DNA of 64,000 nt from Sporichthya brevicatena (GCF_039525035.1 NZ_BAAAHE010000026.1:88147-152146), one strand, 5' to 3'; shown: positions 1 to 10,541, counted from the first letter of the stretch. Program-made: numbers and translations. Notes: generated from the sequence alone by a model not told the origin.

Positions 1-2
1 TC

Positions 3-269
3 ACGGTGGTCGACTCGCCGTACCGGGACGTCATCGGGTCCATCGTGGAGTACGTGCGCACGCAGCGCCGGGAGAGTCCGCGTGACGTCGTGTGCGTGTT
101 CATCCCGGAGTACGTCGTCGGACACTGGTGGGAGCAGTTGCTGCACAACCAGACGGCGCTGCGGCTCAAGGCGCGGCTGCTGTTCCAACCGGGGGTGATG
201 GTCACCAGCGTCCCCTGGCAGATCGGGTCCGCGGCGGGCCGCGAGTCACGCCGTACGCCGGTCGCCTGA
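3..269 (+). CDS. APC-type amino acid permease, C-terminal fragment
   Basis: This is the 3' end of a gene that enters the window from the left; its reading frame is open from base 3 and no start is visible. The remaining ~88 residues read like the soluble C-terminal tail of APC-superfamily permeases found in actinobacteria (SPYRDVIGSIVEYV, then FIPEYVVGHWWEQLLHNQ, and a GVMVTSVPWQI ending). No membrane segment is present in this part. The stop lies 6 bases before the histidine kinase gene, so the permease and the two-component pair are probably co-transcribed, which suggests that the kinase responds to ion or solute status. The permease call rests on tail similarity alone. Confidence 0.6.
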   Translation, partial: TVVDSPYRDVIGSIVEYVRTQRRESPRDVVCVFIPEYVVGHWWEQLLHNQTALRLKARLLFQPGVMVTSVPWQIGSAAGRESRRTPVA

Positions 270-275
270 CGGGGT

Positions 276-1727
276 GTGAGACTGATACCCGTGCCGGACG
301 ACGAACCCTCGAGCGCGGGCGCGGGACTGCCCCGAACGCGGCGCTGGGCGGCCCTCGGCACCGCGGCCGCGGTGCTCCCGGCGATGACGGTGGTCATGGT
401 CGGGGTGCGCGAGAACCTGGACCTCGAAAGCGTGCTCCTGCTCTACGTCCTCGCCGTCGTGCTGATCTCACTGCTCGGAGGCGTGCTGCCCGCGGTGGTC
501 GCTGCGGCCGCCGCTCTGCTGCTCGCGACGCACTGGTTCACCGAACCCTACGGCGACTGGGACGTCACCCACCGGCTGGACGCCATCGCCCTCGTCACCT
601 TCGGGCTCGTCGCGGTCGGGGTCAGCGTCACCGTCGAGCTCGCGGCACGGGCGCGGGTGGCGGCCGCGCGCGAACGGGTCGAGGCGGACCTGCTCTCGCG
701 GGTCACCTCCGGCCCCGTGCGCGAGACCTCGCTGGCCGACGTGCTCACGCAGGTCCGGGACGCCTTCGGCATGACCTCGGTCGCTTTGCTCGCGGATGCT
801 TCGACCGGGTCGCCCCGCACCGTGGGCCGGGTCGGCCCGCCGCTCACCGAGGCGCCGGTAATCTCGGCCGATGCCGGGGACGGGCTGCGGCTCGTGGCCG
901 TGGGCCCCGAGCACCTCGCGGCCGACCGGCGGCTCTTCGGTCGCCTCGCCGGAGCGGCCGCCCGGGCCTGGGACGCGCAGCGCCTGGCCGAGGCGGCCGC
1001 GCAGGAGGCGGCGCGGGCGGCGGACCTCGCCGAGGTCGACCGGCTGCGATCGGCTCTGCTCGCCGCGGTCGGACACGACCTGCGCACGCCGCTGGCCGGG
1101 ATCAAGGCCGCGGTGTCCAGCCTGCGGGCACCCGACGTCGCCTTCGCGGAGGCGGACCGCGCGGAACTGCTGGCCCAGATCGAGAACTCCGCCGACCGAC
1201 TCGACGAACTGGTGGCGAACCTGCTCGCGATGAGCCGGCTCCAGGCCGGTGTGCTCTCGGTGCAGATCGCCCCGGTCGCGCTCGACGAGGTCGTCGCGCG
1301 TGTGCTCCTCGAAGGGTCCCGCGACACCCCCGTCGAGGTCGACGTCCCCGACGACCTGCCCCATGCCCGCACCGACGGCGGACTGCTCGAGCGTGTGGTG
1401 GCGAACGTGGTCGACAACGCGTGCCGGTTCGCCCCGGCGGGGACCGTCGTGCGCATCGTCGGACGCGCGACGGCCGACGGGCGGGCCCTGCGCCTGGCGG
1501 TGACCGACCGCGGCCCCGGCGTTCCGCCGGAGCAGTGGGAGGAGATGTTCACCCCGTTTCAGCGGCTCGACGATCGCAGCGGGCCCGGGGTCGGCCTCGG
1601 TCTCGCGATCGCGCGGGGCTTCACGACCGCGGTCGGCGGCACCCTGACTCCGTCCGCGACCGAGGGTGGCGGTCTGACGATGACGCTGACGCTCCCGCTC
1701 GAGCCGGATTCGGCGGGCCGCACATGA
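276..1727 (+). CDS. KdpD-like sensor histidine kinase (short form)
   Basis: A 483-residue membrane histidine kinase. About three or four hydrophobic segments occupy residues ~28-120, matching the DUF4118 membrane module of KdpD. An HisKA domain follows with the phospho-acceptor in GHDLRTPLAG (His267), then a HATPase domain with the N-box VVDNACRF and G-boxes DRGPGVPP and GVGLGLAIA. It lacks the large N-terminal KdpD and universal-stress domains of classical KdpD, so it is a truncated family type. The GTG start follows the permease stop by 6 bases. Its TGA overlaps the next ATG (ATGA), so kinase and regulator are translationally coupled. The signal sensed is unknown; no kdpFABC is present here. 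Confidence 0.88.
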   Translation: MRLIPVPDDEPSSAGAGLPRTRRWAALGTAAAVLPAMTVVMVGVRENLDLESVLLLYVLAVVLISLLGGVLPAVVAAAAALLLATHWFTEPYGDWDVTHRLDAIALVTFGLVAVGVSVTVELAARARVAAARERVEADLLSRVTSGPVRETSLADVLTQVRDAFGMTSVALLADASTGSPRTVGRVGPPLTEAPVISADAGDGLRLVAVGPEHLAADRRLFGRLAGAAARAWDAQRLAEAAAQEAARAADLAEVDRLRSALLAAVGHDLRTPLAGIKAAVSSLRAPDVAFAEADRAELLAQIENSADRLDELVANLLAMSRLQAGVLSVQIAPVALDEVVARVLLEGSRDTPVEVDVPDDLPHARTDGGLLERVVANVVDNACRFAPAGTVVRIVGRATADGRALRLAVTDRGPGVPPEQWEEMFTPFQRLDDRSGPGVGLGLAIARGFTTAVGGTLTPSATEGGGLTMTLTLPLEPDSAGRT

Positions 1728-2443
1728 CGCAGCGTCAGAATTTCGACGGTCGCGCGTGTGTGCTCGTGGTCGACGACGACGCGACGCTGCGCCGGGCGCT
1801 CGGCATCAACCTGCGCACCCGGGGGTACGAGGTGCTCGACGCGGCCGACGGCGCGACCGCCCTCGCCGTCGCGGCCCGGCGGTCGCCGGACGTGGTGATC
1901 CTCGACCTCGGCCTCCCGGACCTCGACGGCGTCGAGGTGATCCACGGCCTCCGCGGCTGGTGCTCCGCGCCGATCGTCGTGCTGTCCGCCCGGGAGGACC
2001 AGGCGCAGAAGGTCGCAGCCCTCGACGCCGGGGCGGACGACTACGTCACCAAGCCGTTCGGCATGGACGAGCTGCTCGCCCGCATCCGGGTCGCTCTGCG
2101 CCGCGCCGTCGTGCCGACGGAGGAGAGCACACCGGTCGTCACCACCCCGGACTTCACCGTCGACCTCGCCGCCCGGCGGGTGACCACCGCGAGCGGCGAG
2201 GTCCGCCTGACCCCGACCGAATGGGCCCTGCTGGAGGTCCTGGTCCGGCACGCCGGCCGGCACGTCCCGTCCCGGACGCTGCTGCAGGAGGTCTGGGGTC
2301 CGGCGTACGGGACCGAGACCAACTACCTGCGCGTGTACGTCGCGCAGCTACGCCGCAAGCTCGAGCCGGACCCGGCCCGGCCGCGCTACCTCATCACCGA
2401 CCCGGGGATGGGGTACCACTTCGTGCCCGCCGACCCGCGCTGA
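1724..2443 (+). CDS. KdpE-like OmpR-family response regulator
   Basis: A 239-residue response regulator. The receiver domain has the acidic cluster VVDDD near residues 15-19, the phosphorylation site Asp61 in VILDLGLP, and the conserved Lys110 in YVTKPFG. A C-terminal winged-helix DNA-binding domain follows (RLTPTEWALLEVLVRH, LRVYVAQLRRKLE, ending GMGYHFV). The length is normal for the OmpR/KdpE family. The ATG at 1724 overlaps the kinase stop, making this the cognate partner. The 3' end overlaps the convergent glycine-rich gene by 50 bases. Its targets cannot be read from the sequence; the upstream permease is a reasonable guess. Confidence 0.9.
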   Translation: MTQRQNFDGRACVLVVDDDATLRRALGINLRTRGYEVLDAADGATALAVAARRSPDVVILDLGLPDLDGVEVIHGLRGWCSAPIVVLSAREDQAQKVAALDAGADDYVTKPFGMDELLARIRVALRRAVVPTEESTPVVTTPDFTVDLAARRVTTASGEVRLTPTEWALLEVLVRHAGRHVPSRTLLQEVWGPAYGTETNYLRVYVAQLRRKLEPDPARPRYLITDPGMGYHFVPADPR

Positions 2444-3551
2444 CACGGCTCTTCGCTCCGCTCGTCGTCGCGCTGTCCCGGGTCTTCGTTGCCGGAAGAG
2501 TGAAGGAGATCGCGATCTCGCCCGGTCCGGAGACCGAGCCGGGCCCGATCTCGGCCTTGCTCAGCCGGACGCCGGGGCCCGCGCTGGCGACGAATCCGCT
2601 GCCGCCGCCCCCGCCGCCGCTGACCATGTGGAGGTCCGTGGCCGGGGCGATCGCGTCGGTCGGGACGCTCGTCCCGCCCCCGCCACCGCCGAAGAAGCCG
2701 CCCCCGCCACCGCCCCCGCCGCCGGGGGCACTGAGCGACGCCGCACCGAGACCACCGACGCCCTGCTCTCCGTCGCCCGCGCCGGGACCGCCGGCGCCAC
2801 CGTTGGTCACCAGGCCGCCGAGACCGCGGTTGGGCCCGCCGGAGCCCGGGTCGCCCTCGGGCCCGCCGCCGGCCCCGCCGGCACCACCGGGCGTCCCGCT
2901 GTACGTCCCGCCGCCACCACCGCCGCCGCCCGCCGCGAGCAGCGGCACCGCGACCTGCGGGAGCGTGTTGTGTGCCATGACGAACGTCCCGCCGCCGCCA
3001 CCGCCGCCACCGCCGCCGAACTGGTTGAACGGGTCGCAGACGTCGGTGCTCGGGTCGAGCTGCACGGTGCCGCCGGGCGCGCCGCCGTTCACCCCGCCGG
3101 CCCCGCCGGTGATGCCGTTCGCGGACGACCCCATCCCGCCGACGTAGAGGTCGAGCACCTGACCGGGCTCGACGTTGAGGACCGCCCGCGCCGTGCCGCC
3201 GAGACCGCCGAGGGCACCGGTCACGGAGCGGGCGCGGGGGAGGGACAGGGTGCCGTCGGTGCAGTCGCTCTGCTGGTCCGCGTCCCCGGGTCCGCCGGAA
3301 CCACCGCGGGCACTGACGACGAGGTTGACCACGCCGGCGGGGACGGTGAAGACCGTCGCGATCGCCGAGGGTTGGGTGAACAGGCACTGGACGGCCCGGC
3401 CGCTCGTCGAGCACTCGGCGGGCAACGGCGCGCCGGGTACGGCACCGGCCGGGGGAGCGGTGGTGGTCACGAGGAGCGGTGCCAGCAGCGGACCGAGAAT
3501 CCACGGCCGGCGTGGGCCGACGACCCTTCCCCGCATCACCCGCTGTGCCAT
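2394..3551 (-). CDS. Secreted glycine-rich protein
   Basis: A 385-residue protein with an N-terminal signal peptide (basic RGRVVGPRRP, hydrophobic ILGPLLAPLLV, then an AGAVPG cleavage region). A short beta-rich head contains FTVPAGVVNLVVSARGG. The centre is dominated by Gly runs of up to 9 residues and GGAGG blocks. This head-plus-Gly-body plan resembles secreted actinobacterial proteins whose head starts with a valine-rich strand and whose body ends GEIAISF. The last ~38 residues overlap the response regulator gene tail-to-tail and look unlike the rest, so the tail may be a read-on past the usual end. The ATG is preceded by a good GGGGAGG site. Four Cys residues sit in the head. Function is unknown; a surface or matrix role is likely. 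Confidence 0.7.
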   Translation of the reverse strand: MAQRVMRGRVVGPRRPWILGPLLAPLLVTTTAPPAGAVPGAPLPAECSTSGRAVQCLFTQPSAIATVFTVPAGVVNLVVSARGGSGGPGDADQQSDCTDGTLSLPRARSVTGALGGLGGTARAVLNVEPGQVLDLYVGGMGSSANGITGGAGGVNGGAPGGTVQLDPSTDVCDPFNQFGGGGGGGGGGTFVMAHNTLPQVAVPLLAAGGGGGGGGTYSGTPGGAGGAGGGPEGDPGSGGPNRGLGGLVTNGGAGGPGAGDGEQGVGGLGAASLSAPGGGGGGGGGFFGGGGGGTSVPTDAIAPATDLHMVSGGGGGGSGFVASAGPGVRLSKAEIGPGSVSGPGEIAISFTLPATKTRDSATTSGAKSRVSAGRRARSGTPSPGR

Positions 3552-3755
3552 GGCGATCCTCCCCGGTCCGGGCGTTCAAATTAGTCGAGACGTGCCCGTG
3601 GGATCAGGGTCCACACGAGCGATTCGCCACCAGGAAAAGGCATTTCCGGTTAAGAAGTCCGCACGGCGATCCAGCGGGGAAGTGAGATCGCGTCCGTGGT
3701 CGCGGTGTCGGCGATGCGTCGGCGGTGCGAGGGCTGCCGATACGCTCCCGGTCTC

Positions 3756-4439
3756 ATGGGTGTGCAGATCTCGCCGAGCATCCTCTCGGCCGACTTCTCC
3801 CGGCTGGCCGAGGAGTGCGACCGCGTCGCGGGAGCCGCGGACTGGCTCCACGTCGACGTCATGGACAACCACTTCGTGCCGAACCTGACGCTCGGGCTGC
3901 CGATCGTCGAGTCGTTGCTGAAACGCGTCAGCACGCCGGTCGACTGTCATCTGATGATCGCCGACCCGGACCGGTGGGCCCCCGGGTACGCCGAGGCCGG
4001 CGCCGGCTCGGTGACCTTCCACGTCGAGGCCGCCCACGCCCCCATCCGCCTGGCTCGCGCGATCCGGGCCGCGGGCGCCCGGGCCGGGATGGCGCTCAAG
4101 CCCGCCACCGACGTCGAGGGGTACGCGGACCTGCTGCCCGAGATCGACATGCTCCTGATCATGACCGTCGAGCCCGGCTTCGGCGGCCAGGCGTTCCTCG
4201 ACGTCGTCCTGCCGAAGATCCGCCGGGCCCGCGAGCTCATCGCGGGCCGCGCCCTCGACCTGTGGCTGCAGGTCGACGGCGGCGTCTCGGCCGGCACGAT
4301 CGAACGGTGCGCCGAGGCCGGCGCGGACGTCTTCGTCGCCGGGTCCGCCGTGTACGGCGCGGACGACCCGGCCGAGGCCGTGCGCCGCCTGCGGGCCCAG
4401 GCCGAGGCGGCCACCGCGGCCGCGCCCTGGGCGAAGTAG
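3756..4439 (+). CDS. rpe: Ribulose-phosphate 3-epimerase
   Basis: A 227-residue TIM-barrel enzyme that interconverts ribulose-5-phosphate and xylulose-5-phosphate. Family signatures are all present: [13 protein letters not shown] at the N-terminus, the metal and catalytic set in [13 protein letters not shown] (His32, Asp34), [17 protein letters not shown], and VDGGVS near the C-terminus. I start at ATG 3756, where [10 protein letters not shown] matches the normal family N-terminus, rather than at upstream in-frame codons. It leads the rib cluster, with ribD beginning 5 bases after its stop. Ribulose-5-phosphate is also a riboflavin precursor, which fits the linkage. Confidence 0.96.
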   Translation: MGVQISPSILSADFSRLAEECDRVAGAADWLHVDVMDNHFVPNLTLGLPIVESLLKRVSTPVDCHLMIADPDRWAPGYAEAGAGSVTFHVEAAHAPIRLARAIRAAGARAGMALKPATDVEGYADLLPEIDMLLIMTVEPGFGGQAFLDVVLPKIRRARELIAGRALDLWLQVDGGVSAGTIERCAEAGADVFVAGSAVYGADDPAEAVRRLRAQAEAATAAAPWAK

Positions 4440-4444
4440 GACCG

Positions 4445-5575
4445 ATGGCGTCCCAGGCCGAGTACGCGGCGATGCGCCGTGCCCTGGCCCTCGCCGGTCG
4501 CGGGCTCGGCACGACCAGTCCCAATCCGGTCGTCGGAGCCGTGGTGCTCGACATCGTCGGCACCGTGGTCGGCGAGGGCTTCCACGTGAAGGCCGGCGGT
4601 CCGCACGCCGAGGTCCTCGCGCTGGCCGCCGCCGGGCCGCGGGCCCAGAACGGCACCTGCGTCGTCACGCTCGAGCCCTGCAACCACACCGGCCGGACGC
4701 CGCCGTGCGTCCAGGCCCTGCTCGACGCCGGCATCGCCCGCGTCGTCGTCGCCGTGCGGGACCCGTTCGGACCGGCGGCCGGGGGAGTCGAGGCCCTGCG
4801 CGCGGCCGGGCTCGAGGTCGAGGTCGGTGTCCTCGCGGCCGAGGCCGAGCGGGTCAACGAGGCCTGGCTGACCTCGGTCCGCACCGGCCGGCCGTTCGTC
4901 ACCTGGAAGTACGCCGCGAGCCTCGACGGTCGCTCCGCCGCCGTCGACGGCACCAGCCAGTGGATCACCGGCCCCGCGGCCCGTGCCGACGTCCACCGGC
5001 TCCGCGCCGAGTGCGACGCCGTGATCGTCGGCTCCGGGACCGTCCTCGCCGACGACCCCGCCCTCACCGTCCGCGACGCCCCGGTCCGCCACGGCCAACC
5101 GCTGCGGGTGGTCCTCGACTCCGGCCTGCGCACCCCGCCGACCGCACGCGTCCTCGACGACACGGCCCCGACCCTGATCTTCAAGGCCCCGGGGGCGGTG
5201 GACGGCGACCCGCGCCTCTACGAGGGCGCCAAGATCGTGACGGTCCCTCAGGCCGCGGACGGCACCGGTGTCGACCTGCACGCCGTCCTGGCCGAGCTGC
5301 ACTCCCGCCAGGTGGTCTCCGTGCTGCTCGAGGGCGGCCCGCGCCTCGCCGGGTCGTTCCTGGCGGCCGGTCTGGTCGACCGGGTGGTCGGCTACGTCGC
5401 CCCGGTGCTGATCGGCGGCGACGGGCTCCCCGCCCTCGCCGGTCCCGGCGCCCCGACGATCGAGGCCGCCCGCCGATTCCGACTCGACGAGATCACCCCG
5501 GTCGGCCCGGACGTTCGCCTCGTGGCCCGACCGGTGGTCCCGAGCGCGCCCCGCGAACCGGCAGTGGAGAATTGA
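4445..5575 (+). CDS. ribD: Bifunctional diaminohydroxyphosphoribosylaminopyrimidine deaminase / reductase
   Basis: A 376-residue two-domain cytosolic enzyme for the second and third steps of the GTP branch of riboflavin synthesis. The N-terminal deaminase domain carries the zinc and proton-shuttle motif GPHAEVLAL and the paired-Cys motif EPCNHTGRTPPC. The C-terminal reductase domain carries VTWKYAASLDGRSA and LLEGGPRLAGSFL, for NADPH-dependent reduction of the ribosyl group. Length matches the family. The gene begins 5 bases after rpe and ends 3 bases before ribE, so it is in the middle of an operon. Confidence 0.96.
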   Translation: MASQAEYAAMRRALALAGRGLGTTSPNPVVGAVVLDIVGTVVGEGFHVKAGGPHAEVLALAAAGPRAQNGTCVVTLEPCNHTGRTPPCVQALLDAGIARVVVAVRDPFGPAAGGVEALRAAGLEVEVGVLAAEAERVNEAWLTSVRTGRPFVTWKYAASLDGRSAAVDGTSQWITGPAARADVHRLRAECDAVIVGSGTVLADDPALTVRDAPVRHGQPLRVVLDSGLRTPPTARVLDDTAPTLIFKAPGAVDGDPRLYEGAKIVTVPQAADGTGVDLHAVLAELHSRQVVSVLLEGGPRLAGSFLAAGLVDRVVGYVAPVLIGGDGLPALAGPGAPTIEAARRFRLDEITPVGPDVRLVARPVVPSAPREPAVEN

Positions 5576-5578
5576 GCG

Positions 5579-6222
5579 ATGTTCACGGGCATCGTCGAGG
5601 AACTCGGTGAGGTTCTCGGCCTCGAAAACTTGAGCGAGGACGCGGCGCGGCTGACGCTGCGCGGCCCGCTGGTCTGCGGCGACGCCCGGCACGGGGACTC
5701 CATCGCGGTCAACGGCGTCTGCCTGACGGTCGTCGACGTCGTCGACGGCGCGTTCACCGCCGACGTCATGAAGGAGACCCTCGACCGGTCCGCGCTGGGC
5801 GGCCTGGGCCCGGGCTCGCCGGTGAACCTGGAGCGGGCGGTCACGATGGCGACCCGGCTCGGCGGCCACCTCGTCCAGGGCCACGTGGACGGCGTCGGTC
5901 AGGTCCTGTCCCGTACGCCGGCCGAGCACTGGGAGCTGGTCGAGATCAGCCTTCCGGCCGCGCTGGAGCGCTACGTCGTGGAGAAGGGCTCGATCGCGGT
6001 CGACGGGGTCTCGCTGACCGTGGCCGCCCTCGGCCCGGGCTCGTTCACCGTCAGCCTGATCCCCACCACCCTGGGGGCGACTACGCTGGGCCGACGAGCG
6101 CCCGGCGACCAGGTCAATCTCGAGGTCGACGTGCTCGCCAAGCACGTCGAGCGGTTGCTCCACCTCGACCAGGCGGTCGAGGACCGGGTCGACGGCACGG
6201 TTTCTGGACGCGGAGGTGACCG

Positions 6223-6226
<4 letters not shown>
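5579..6226 (+). CDS. ribE: Riboflavin synthase alpha chain
   Basis: A 215-residue enzyme that dismutates two 6,7-dimethyl-8-ribityllumazine molecules into riboflavin. It has the invariant N-terminus [10 protein letters not shown] and two tandem barrel repeats, seen as [13 protein letters not shown] and [13 protein letters not shown], with [12 protein letters not shown] between them. Its stop overlaps the start of ribBA (ATGA), so translation is coupled. No FMN riboswitch was seen before this gene or anywhere upstream in the cluster, although in many actinobacteria one controls rib genes. Confidence 0.96.
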
Positions 6227-7530
<1,304 letters not shown>

Positions 7531-7540
7531 GCGAGTCGGC

Positions 7541-8026
7541 ATGAGCGGAGCAGGAGCACCCAAGCTCGACCCGACCGAGCTCGGCGACGTCGCCGGCCTG
7601 CGGGTCGCGATCGTGGCCGCGCAGTGGCACGCCGAGGTGATCGACGGCCTGCTCGACGGCACCCACCGTGCCCTCAAGGAGGCCGGTCTGGAGGCAACGA
7701 CGCTGCTGCGCGTCCCGGGCGCCTTCGAGCTGCCGGTGGCGGCGCGCCGCCTCGCGGCCACTCACGACGCGGTCGTGGCCCTCGGGGTCGTGGTTCGCGG
7801 TGGCACCCCGCACTTCGAGTACGTCTGCCAGGCGGCGACTCTGGGCCTCACCCAGGTCGCCGTCGAGACCGGCGTGCCGATCGGTTTCGGGCTCCTGACC
7901 ACGGACAACGACGAGCAGGCCTTCGCCCGCAGCGGTCTGCCGGGCTCGTCCGAGGACAAGGGTTACGAGGCCGCCCAGGCGGCCGTGCAGACCGCGGCGG
8001 CGCTGCGCGCCCACCCGCTCCCGTAG
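7541..8026 (+). CDS. ribH: Lumazine synthase
   Basis: A 161-residue subunit that condenses the RibD and RibA/B products to 6,7-dimethyl-8-ribityllumazine. Recognisable features are [13 protein letters not shown] (substrate ring site), [29 protein letters not shown] with the catalytic His, and the C-terminal [13 protein letters not shown]. It sits between ribBA and hisE. The ribH-hisE-hisG order is common in actinobacteria. Confidence 0.96.
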   Translation: MSGAGAPKLDPTELGDVAGLRVAIVAAQWHAEVIDGLLDGTHRALKEAGLEATTLLRVPGAFELPVAARRLAATHDAVVALGVVVRGGTPHFEYVCQAATLGLTQVAVETGVPIGFGLLTTDNDEQAFARSGLPGSSEDKGYEAAQAAVQTAAALRAHPLP

Positions 8027-8037
8027 CCTGTTCCCCC

Positions 8038-8301
8038 GTGAAGACGTTCGAGGGGCTGTTCGCAGAGCTCACCGCGAAGGCCGCCCAGGGTGACCCCGCG
8101 TCAGGGACGGTGCAGGCCCTGGAGCGTGGCGTGCACTTCATCGGCAAGAAGGTCGTCGAGGAGGCCGCCGAGTCCTGGATGGCCGCCGAGCACGAGGGTG
8201 CCGACCGCGCCGCCGAGGAGATCTCGCAGCTGCTCTACCACGTCCAGGTGCTGATGTTGGCCACGGGCCTGTCGCTGGACGACGTATACGCTCATCTGTG
8301 A
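8038..8301 (+). CDS. hisE: Phosphoribosyl-ATP pyrophosphatase
   Basis: An 87-residue all-alpha MazG-like enzyme that hydrolyses PR-ATP to PR-AMP, the second step of histidine synthesis. It shows [27 protein letters not shown] and [19 protein letters not shown], which carry the Glu/Asp magnesium ligands. The GTG at 8038 gives the normal family N-terminus and lies 11 bases after ribH. It is the free-standing HisE form, not fused to HisI. A perfect inverted repeat begins 5 bases after its stop, before hisG. Confidence 0.93.
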   Translation: MKTFEGLFAELTAKAAQGDPASGTVQALERGVHFIGKKVVEEAAESWMAAEHEGADRAAEEISQLLYHVQVLMLATGLSLDDVYAHL

Positions 8302-8306
8302 GCGCC

Positions 8307-8335
8307 GTAAGAAAAGGGTGTCACCCTTTTCTTAC
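8307..8335 (+). repeat. Perfect 29-base inverted repeat between hisE and hisG
   Basis: Two 14-base arms (GTAAGAAAAGGGTG and its complement) are separated by one base. In RNA this makes a ~13-bp stem with a 3-base loop and a T-rich 3' arm, so it could act as a terminator or attenuator in either direction, or as a dyad operator. The core AAAGGGTGTCACCC recurs twice, inverted, at 27937-27979. hisG starts 41 bases downstream. Confidence 0.8.
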
Positions 8336-8376
8336 ATCGCCCCCGTCGTTCGATCCCCGGAAAGGGGCCGTTTCCC

Positions 8377-9225
8377 ATGCTCCGCGTCGCCGTGCCGAAC
8401 AAGGGCTCGCTGTCCGAGCCCGCGGCCGCCATGCTGCGCGAGGCCGGTTACCGGCAGCGCGGCGACGGCCGTGAGCTGGTCCTCCAGGACCCGGACAACG
8501 GCGTCGAGTTCTTCTTCCTCCGTCCGCGGGACATCGCGGTCTACGTCGGTTCCGGCCGCCTGGACGTCGGGATCACCGGCCGTGACCTGCTGCTCGACTC
8601 CGGCGCCCCCGCCGAGGAGGTCCTCGAGCTCGGCTTCGGCGGGTCGACCTTCCGCTTCGCGGCGCTGCCCGGCACCGCCGACGCCGGCGTCAGCGCCCTC
8701 GGCGGCCTGCGCGTGGCGACCTCGTTCCCGGGCCTGGTGGCCAAGCACCTCGCCGAGGCCGGCGTCAGCGCCGAAGTGATCCGCCTCGACGGCGCCGTCG
8801 AGACCTCGATCCAGCTCGGGGTCGCGGACGTCATCGCCGACGTCGTCGAGACCGGCACCACGCTGCGCCAGGCGGGCCTGGTCGTCGTCGGGGACCCGAT
8901 CCTGCGCTCGGAGGCGGTGCTCGTCCGCCGGATCGGCGCCGGCGCCGAGGCGGGCTACGAGCAGCTGGTGCGCCGCCTGCAGGGCGTCCTCGTCGCCCGC
9001 CGCTACGTGCTGATGGACTACGACTGCCCGGTGGAGGCGGTCGAGGCCGCGGTCGCGATCACCCCCGGCTTCGAGTCGCCCACCGTGTCGCCGCTGCGCG
9101 ACAAGGCCTGGGTCGCGGTGCGCGCCATGGTTCCCAAGCGCGACGCCCAGCGGCTGATGGACGACCTCTGGGAGGTCGGCGCGCGCGCCATCCTCGTGAC
9201 GGACATCCACGCCTGCCGACTCTGA
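8377..9225 (+). CDS. hisG: ATP phosphoribosyltransferase, long form
   Basis: A 282-residue enzyme catalysing the first, feedback-regulated step of histidine synthesis (ATP + PRPP to PR-ATP). It begins [19 protein letters not shown] and contains [10 protein letters not shown] and the PRPP-binding stretch [14 protein letters not shown]. The C-terminal ~75 residues ([19 protein letters not shown] to the end) are the PII-like regulatory domain of the long form, which binds histidine. It follows hisE, with a strong inverted repeat in the 75-base gap. Confidence 0.96.
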   Translation: MLRVAVPNKGSLSEPAAAMLREAGYRQRGDGRELVLQDPDNGVEFFFLRPRDIAVYVGSGRLDVGITGRDLLLDSGAPAEEVLELGFGGSTFRFAALPGTADAGVSALGGLRVATSFPGLVAKHLAEAGVSAEVIRLDGAVETSIQLGVADVIADVVETGTTLRQAGLVVVGDPILRSEAVLVRRIGAGAEAGYEQLVRRLQGVLVARRYVLMDYDCPVEAVEAAVAITPGFESPTVSPLRDKAWVAVRAMVPKRDAQRLMDDLWEVGARAILVTDIHACRL

Positions 9226-9256
9226 CTTCGCGTCAGATCTTTTCGGGTTCCTGTCG

Positions 9257-9721
9257 ATGAGCACACCGTTGCCGCACACCTGGCGGCCCCGCAAGACACG
9301 CGTCTGGTGCTACGCGATCGCGGCGTTCATGCTCGTCGTCCTCGCCGTCATCGCGGTGATCCTGCCCGACGACGGGGCCCGCGCCTGGAACCTGCCGTCC
9401 CGCATCGGAGTCTTCGCGGTCGGGGTGGGGCTGGCTGCGTTCCTGCACCGGCACGCGAACGTGCGCATCCTCGCCACCGACGCGGGCCTGGAGGTCGTCA
9501 ACCTCTTCCGCCGGCACCAGCTCGCCTGGGGCGAGGTGCTCGGCGTCCGGCTGCACCGCGGCGACCCGTGGGTGTACCTCGACCTCGCGAACGGCGAGAC
9601 GATCGCCGCGATGGGCATCCAGAACTCCGACGGCCCCGCCGCCCCCGCGGCCGCGCGGGCCCTCGCGGAACTGGTGCACGAACGCTCCGGCGAGACCGGG
9701 GCGTCGTCCCCGCCGCGCTAA
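9257..9721 (+). CDS. Small membrane protein with PH-like domain
   Basis: A 154-residue protein. Two hydrophobic segments (residues ~19-38 and ~48-62) are followed by a PH-like beta region including RILATDAGLEVVNLFRRHQLAWGEVLGVRLHRGDPWVYLDL. This matches the bacterial PH-domain family commonly found after hisG in actinobacteria. No catalytic residues are expected or seen. Function is unknown. No strong ribosome site precedes the ATG, but codon use and the fold pattern support the frame. Confidence 0.8.
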   Translation: MSTPLPHTWRPRKTRVWCYAIAAFMLVVLAVIAVILPDDGARAWNLPSRIGVFAVGVGLAAFLHRHANVRILATDAGLEVVNLFRRHQLAWGEVLGVRLHRGDPWVYLDLANGETIAAMGIQNSDGPAAPAAARALAELVHERSGETGASSPPR

Positions 9722-9730
9722 TCTCGCGCG

Positions 9731-10426
9731 GTGCAGCGCTCCATCCCTGACCCCGGATTCGCCGGCGACGACGGCTCCGCCGACCCGACGCTGGCCGTGG
9801 CCCTCTCCGCCTGGGCGGCCGGGGGTCCGCCCGGCCCCGTCTACGCGGCGCTCGTCGGCGGTCGCGTGATGGTCCCCGTCGTCGCCCGCGCGGTAAACGT
9901 CGACGTGATCACCGGGGCGGACAAGGAGACCGACATGATGCTGGTCACCATCCAGGGGGAGGACGGGCGCACCGCGCTCCCGGCGTTCACCAGCCTCGCC
10001 GCCCTCGTGGACTGGAACCCCGAGGCGCGCCCGGTCCCCGTCGCCGCCACCACGGCCTGCCTGTCGACCGTCGCCGAGCAGGGCGACCTGCTGGTGCTCG
10101 ACCCCGGCGGCCCGGTGACGTTCCCGGTCGAGGGTCCCGCCCTGCGCGCGATCGCCCAGGGCCGCGTGCCCGTCCCGCCGCTGGAGGACCCCGAGGTCAC
10201 AGCCGCCGTGGCGGCCGTCGTCGGCGCCGAACCCGCGGTGACGCGGTTCCGCCTCGCCCCGTCCGCGAGCGCCGACGCCGTGCTCGTCTTCGCGGTGACC
10301 GCGGGTACCGACCCGGTCACCGTCGCCCAGGGTCTGGCCGGTGCCCTCGCCGAGCACCCGATCCTGCGCGAGCGGCTCGACCTCGGCCTGGAACTCGCCC
10401 TCGCGGCGCCAGGACGGGACCAGTGA
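9731..10426 (+). CDS. SseB-family protein
   Basis: A 231-residue cytosolic protein with the SseB N-terminal domain pattern: GPVYAALVGGRVMVPVVA, ETDMMLVTIQGEDGRTALPAFTSLAALVDW, and GDLLVLDPGGPVTFPVEGPALRAIAQG. A second, less conserved domain fills residues ~150-231. SseB was named for enhanced serine sensitivity in E. coli, but the biochemical role is unclear. It starts at GTG 9 bases after the PH-domain gene and ends just before the infC leader. Confidence 0.85.
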   Translation: MQRSIPDPGFAGDDGSADPTLAVALSAWAAGGPPGPVYAALVGGRVMVPVVARAVNVDVITGADKETDMMLVTIQGEDGRTALPAFTSLAALVDWNPEARPVPVAATTACLSTVAEQGDLLVLDPGGPVTFPVEGPALRAIAQGRVPVPPLEDPEVTAAVAAVVGAEPAVTRFRLAPSASADAVLVFAVTAGTDPVTVAQGLAGALAEHPILRERLDLGLELALAAPGRDQ

Positions 10427-10541
10427 TCGCGCAGTGCTAGGCTGACCTCGACCCACCGGTCCTGTTTCGGCAGGTCCGGAGCACAAGTGGAGCCCGACTC
10501 CCACCCGCATCGACCGCCTCAGGTCGTCGGGTCCCGGTCAG

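Noticed and set aside
92..1723. Upstream extension of the response regulator frame
   Set aside because: It is an Arg/Gly/Pro-rich shadow of the permease tail and kinase. The regulator starts at 1724 with a normal receiver N-terminus.
3552..3755. FMN riboswitch before the rib cluster
   Set aside because: The 204-base gap shows none of the conserved RFN-type blocks, and ribD and ribE have no room for one.
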